NCBI GenBank assembly: GCA_947461205.1
Contig: CANHJG010000012.1
Coordinates: 1-61,376 of the forward strand
Direction of reading: 5' to 3'
From: Opitutia bacterium
Lineage (GTDB): Bacteria; Verrucomicrobiota; Verrucomicrobiia; Opitutales; Opitutaceae
Length of the DNA: 61,376 bases
In this document: positions 59,701 through 61,376 of the stretch, in pieces
Position numbering within the stretch: position 1 is the stretch's first letter
Layout: each line of letters begins with the position of its first letter
The notes under the pieces: model-generated
Told to the model about the DNA's origin: nothing
Seen by the model: only the letters and a program-made list of their open reading frames with translations
The model's database searches: none
Made by a program: the position numbers and the translations under genes

Positions 59701-59971
59701 CATCGTGCGCTTCCGCCCTATCATGATGACCACCCTCGCCGCCCTCGCCGGCACCCTGCCCATCGCCCTCGGCTGGGGCGCAGGCGCCGACGCCCGCCGC
59801 ACCCTCGGTCTCGCCGTCGTCGGTGGCCTGCTGGTCTCGCAGCTCCTCACCCTCTACATCACGCCGGTCTTCTACCTTTACATGGAGAAATTAACCAAGC
59901 ACCTCGCGCCGAAATCGGTCGACGAAATCGAGCGCGCCGGCGCCGCCCCCGCCGCCGGCCTAGCCCAATGA
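56792..59971 (+). CDS. RND family efflux pump permease
   Basis: 1059 residues, about twelve membrane segments and two large periplasmic loops. It starts MNIPEHFIRRPVMTTLITAA, and the proton-relay Asp pair lies in SVGFVVDDAIVMLENIVRHI. The N-terminal SISASLPGASPETMAASVAT and DVQSAISAVQRRLPRDMPNP fit the hydrophobe/amphiphile efflux (HAE1) group, nearest in style to MdtB/MdtC. The late segment GIVKKNAIMMIDFALDAKRN is typical. It exports lipophilic or bile-salt-like compounds by proton exchange; the substrate cannot be read from the sequence. It overlaps both neighbours by 4 bp. Confidence 0.96.
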   Translation: MNIPEHFIRRPVMTTLITAAVTLFGWMAYQKLPVSELPNVDFPTISISASLPGASPETMAASVATPLEQQLSSIAGIDSMTSTSSLGSTSITLQFNLDRNIDGAAQDVQSAISAVQRRLPRDMPNPPSFRKSNPAEDSVLLLSLSSSTLSLSEVNEYAETILAQRISTVDGVSQVNVFGSQKYAVRVRLDPRALAARGIGIDEVRTALDTNNVNLPAGTLDGTHKATTLIATGQLKSAEGFRKVIVSYRNGAAVRLADVANVTDGIENEKSYSWFDQRFVDGVEDPDFATGNKATRTITLSIQRQPGTNTIKVVDGIKELLPSFRAQLPATVNLEIFSDKSLAIRDSVHDVKFTLVLAIVLVVLVIFLFLRSASATIIPSIAMPIAILGTFGVMYFFGFSIDNISLLALTLSVGFVVDDAIVMLENIVRHIELGETPMAAALKGSREIGFTILSMTISLVAVFIPVLFMGGVLGRLLYEFAVTISAAILVSGFVSLTLTPMLCSRFLKPVDHAAKHGLFYRATERILQASVGLYERTLRISLRFRVVTMLVALSMVGLTLWLLNLVPKGFIPTEDTGRISVSIEAAQDVSFESMVRHQTAVMAAVKKNPYVADTSAMMGSFGRSGSGGGNTGRMYVGLIDRDKRPNATVIAQMLRAETAGLPGVKVFPQVPPSIRLGSRGASSVYQYTLSGTDLQELYRVTPLLLERVKEVPGLIDVNSDLQITSPQIIIDIDRDKASSLGLTAQQVEETLYSAFGSRQVSTIYTSTNQYSVILELDKQYQRDPSALAFLYLRNREGKLIPLESVSKVRSTVGPLTVAHMGQVPAVTMTFNLTPDVSLSEATAEIERIAREILPPTISGTFQGTAAAFTSSLNGLGWTLLIAVLVIYLVLGILYEDFVHPLTILSGLPSATFGALVTLVLFRQELNIYGYVGLIMLIGIVKKNAIMMIDFALDAKRNRHKGAEEAIFEACIVRFRPIMMTTLAALAGTLPIALGWGAGADARRTLGLAVVGGLLVSQLLTLYITPVFYLYMEKLTKHLAPKSVDEIERAGAAPAAGLAQ

Positions 59972-60669
59972 CCCCCGCGTTCGCGGCCCCCGCCGTGCCG
60001 CGAACGCGCGCCCGCCGGCTCGCCCTCGTCTTCGCCCTCGCCGGCGCCTTCGCCGGCTCCAGCTCGACCTTCGCCGCACCCGAAAAATGGTCCGCCGCGA
60101 TCGCCAAATTCACCCAGGCCGACGCCACAAACCCACCGCCCCCCCACGCCGTCGTTTTCGTCGGCAGCTCCTCCATCGTCAAATGGACTTCCCTCGCCCG
60201 GGATTTCCCGGGCGTCCCGACGATCAACCGCGGCTTTGGCGGCTCCGAACTTGCCGACAGCGTCTTCTACGCCGACCGCATCGTCATCCCCTGCCAACCG
60301 CGCACCGTCGTCGTTTACGCCGGCGACAACGACCTCAAGGCCGGCAAGTCTCCCGAGACCGTCGCCGCCGACTTCACCGCCTTCCGCACGAAAATCCACG
60401 CCGCGCTTCCCGCCGCCAAGATCGTCTTCATCGGCATCAAGCCCAGCCCTTCACGCTGGGATATTCGCGAAAAAGGCCTCAAAGCCAACGCCCTCATCGC
60501 CGCCGACTGCGCCGCCGACCCGGTACGCCTCGCCTTCCTCGACGTCTGGCGGCCCATGCTCGGCCCCGACGGCCTGCCCCGCCCCGAACTTTACCTCGCC
60601 GACAAACTCCATTTGACCCCCGCCGGCTACGCCGTGTGGACGCCCCTTCTCGCGCCTCTGCTGAAATAG
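59968..60669 (+). CDS. Exported SGNH/GDSL hydrolase
   Basis: 233 residues from ATG 59968. A signal peptide (about residues 15-36) precedes the SGNH fold: block I with the catalytic Ser in AVVFVGSSSIVKW, block II Gly in INRGFGGSEL, block III Asn in VVVYAGDNDLKAG, and block V with Asp/His in LADKLHLTPAGYAVW. It is probably an esterase acting outside the cytoplasm, for example on acetylated polysaccharide or lipid. It overlaps the pump stop by 4 bp, so it is translationally coupled to the efflux genes. Confidence 0.9.
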   Translation: MTPAFAAPAVPRTRARRLALVFALAGAFAGSSSTFAAPEKWSAAIAKFTQADATNPPPPHAVVFVGSSSIVKWTSLARDFPGVPTINRGFGGSELADSVFYADRIVIPCQPRTVVVYAGDNDLKAGKSPETVAADFTAFRTKIHAALPAAKIVFIGIKPSPSRWDIREKGLKANALIAADCAADPVRLAFLDVWRPMLGPDGLPRPELYLADKLHLTPAGYAVWTPLLAPLLK

Positions 60670-60755
60670 TCGTTCTCGTTCCTCGTTCGTCCCCCCGTCC
60701 CGCACCGCCGCCCGAGCGCGCTCCGGCATTGCCCCGACCGACGTTCGTGACTTGG

Positions 60756-61376
60756 GTGTCCCGCGTGGTTCCTCCCTCCGCCAACCCGGTCACCCGCCTC
60801 GCCCAGCAAATCGCCTTCATCGCCGAGTGCGACAAACTGAAGGAAATTTTTCGCCAGACGATTAACACCCAGAGCCGTCGCCCCGAAAACGACGCCGAAC
60901 ACTCTTGGGCCTTCTGCCTCTGCGCCATGGTTCTCGCCGAGCACGCCAACGTCCCGCAGCTCGACATCCTCCGCGTCCTCAAGATGGGCCTCATCCACGA
61001 TCTCGTGGAAATCGACGCCGGCGACACCTTCGCCTACGACACCGCCGCGATGGTCGACCAGCACGCCCGCGAGGCCCGCGCCGCCGACCGCATTTTCGGT
61101 CTCCTTCCCGTCGACCAGTCCCGCGAATTCCGCGCCCTCTGGGACGAGTTCGAAGCCCGCACGACTCCCGAGGCGAAATTCGCCCACGCCTGCGACCGCT
61201 TCCAGCCCATGCTCCTCAACGCCCGCACCGAAGGCGGCAGCTGGCGCAAACACCACGTCACCCACGACAAGGCCCAGGGCCGCAGCGCTCCTGTCGCCGA
61301 CGGCTCCACCGTCCTCTGGGAAGCCATCGAACACCTGCTCCGCGAAGCCGTCGCTGCCGGCCACCTCGCCCCGACT
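60756..61376 (+). CDS. HD-domain phosphohydrolase (partial, 3' end outside window)
   Basis: 207 residues from GTG 60756 to the window end with no stop; GTG 60747 and TTG 60729 are in frame and also possible starts. It contains the HD signature in order: His in ENDAEHSWAFCLCAM, the His-Asp pair in KMGLIHDLVEIDAGD, and a later Asp in FAHACDRFQPMLLNA. This matches the YfbR/HDDC2 group of 5'-nucleotidase-like HD proteins. The sequence ends EHLLREAVAAGHLAPT, close to the usual C-terminus, so little is probably missing. The nucleotide or other substrate is not known. Confidence 0.85.
   Translation, partial: MSRVVPPSANPVTRLAQQIAFIAECDKLKEIFRQTINTQSRRPENDAEHSWAFCLCAMVLAEHANVPQLDILRVLKMGLIHDLVEIDAGDTFAYDTAAMVDQHAREARAADRIFGLLPVDQSREFRALWDEFEARTTPEAKFAHACDRFQPMLLNARTEGGSWRKHHVTHDKAQGRSAPVADGSTVLWEAIEHLLREAVAAGHLAPT

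Overview
The window is high-GC, densely coded chromosomal DNA, most likely from a Verrucomicrobiota bacterium of the Opitutaceae type. This is inferred from the gene families: Tat-exported Gfo/Idh/MocA oxidoreductases, a large NHL/Ig-like surface protein with a C-terminal domain seen in that group, LpxI, OpgG/OpgH, and the overall style of the proteins. No rRNA is present, so the placement is by inference only. I see one tRNA (Tyr, GUA), no CRISPR array and no insertion sequence.

Layout. 1-9.4 kb: end of a ThuA-like gene, radC, a minus-strand operon truA-comF-accD-folC, a HAD phosphatase, ruvX, a MoeB-rhodanese fusion, a class IV aminotransferase and a small basic DNA-binding protein with its own terminator. 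9.6-12.7 kb: an SDR dehydrogenase, an RbsD/FucU mutarotase, a metallo-beta-lactamase fold protein with an HTH-like N-terminus and a beta-hydroxyacid dehydrogenase. 12.7-13.9 kb: a decayed stretch holding the remains of a family 3 solute-binding protein. 13.9-20.9 kb: a hybrid-less histidine kinase, the methyl-cycle pair metK-ahcY, a response regulator-HisKA protein without an ATPase domain, a broken GspE/PilB ATPase and an intact Hpt protein.

20.9-29.4 kb is one tightly packed minus-strand operon of seven genes: two trypsin-like/PDZ periplasmic proteases, riboflavin synthase, a uracil-DNA glycosylase family protein, OpgG, a small membrane-anchored protein and OpgH. 29.4-38.1 kb runs forward: leuS, then an exopolysaccharide group (FecR-domain protein, outer-membrane barrel, Wza-like export protein, Wzc-like autokinase) preceded by a perfect 20-bp palindrome, then lpxI. 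38.1-43.3 kb holds a non-coding or decayed stretch, a coiled-coil protein of unknown function, the NHL/Ig-like surface protein and tRNA-Tyr.

43.3-55.3 kb is all minus strand: citramalate synthase, three exported sugar-metabolism proteins (two Gfo/Idh/MocA oxidoreductases and a TIM-barrel isomerase), then thrC, lysC, hom, plsY and serA, so aspartate-family, serine and isoleucine precursors are made from neighbouring genes. 55.5-61.4 kb runs forward: an RND efflux adaptor and pump, an SGNH hydrolase overlapping the pump gene, and the start of an HD-domain phosphohydrolase cut by the window end.

Notable points are the loss of all four zinc-ribbon cysteines in AccD, the HTH-MBL fusion, the extra gene between opgG and opgH, a UDG lacking part of the usual iron-sulfur ligand set, the palindrome before the exopolysaccharide genes, and several gene relics.
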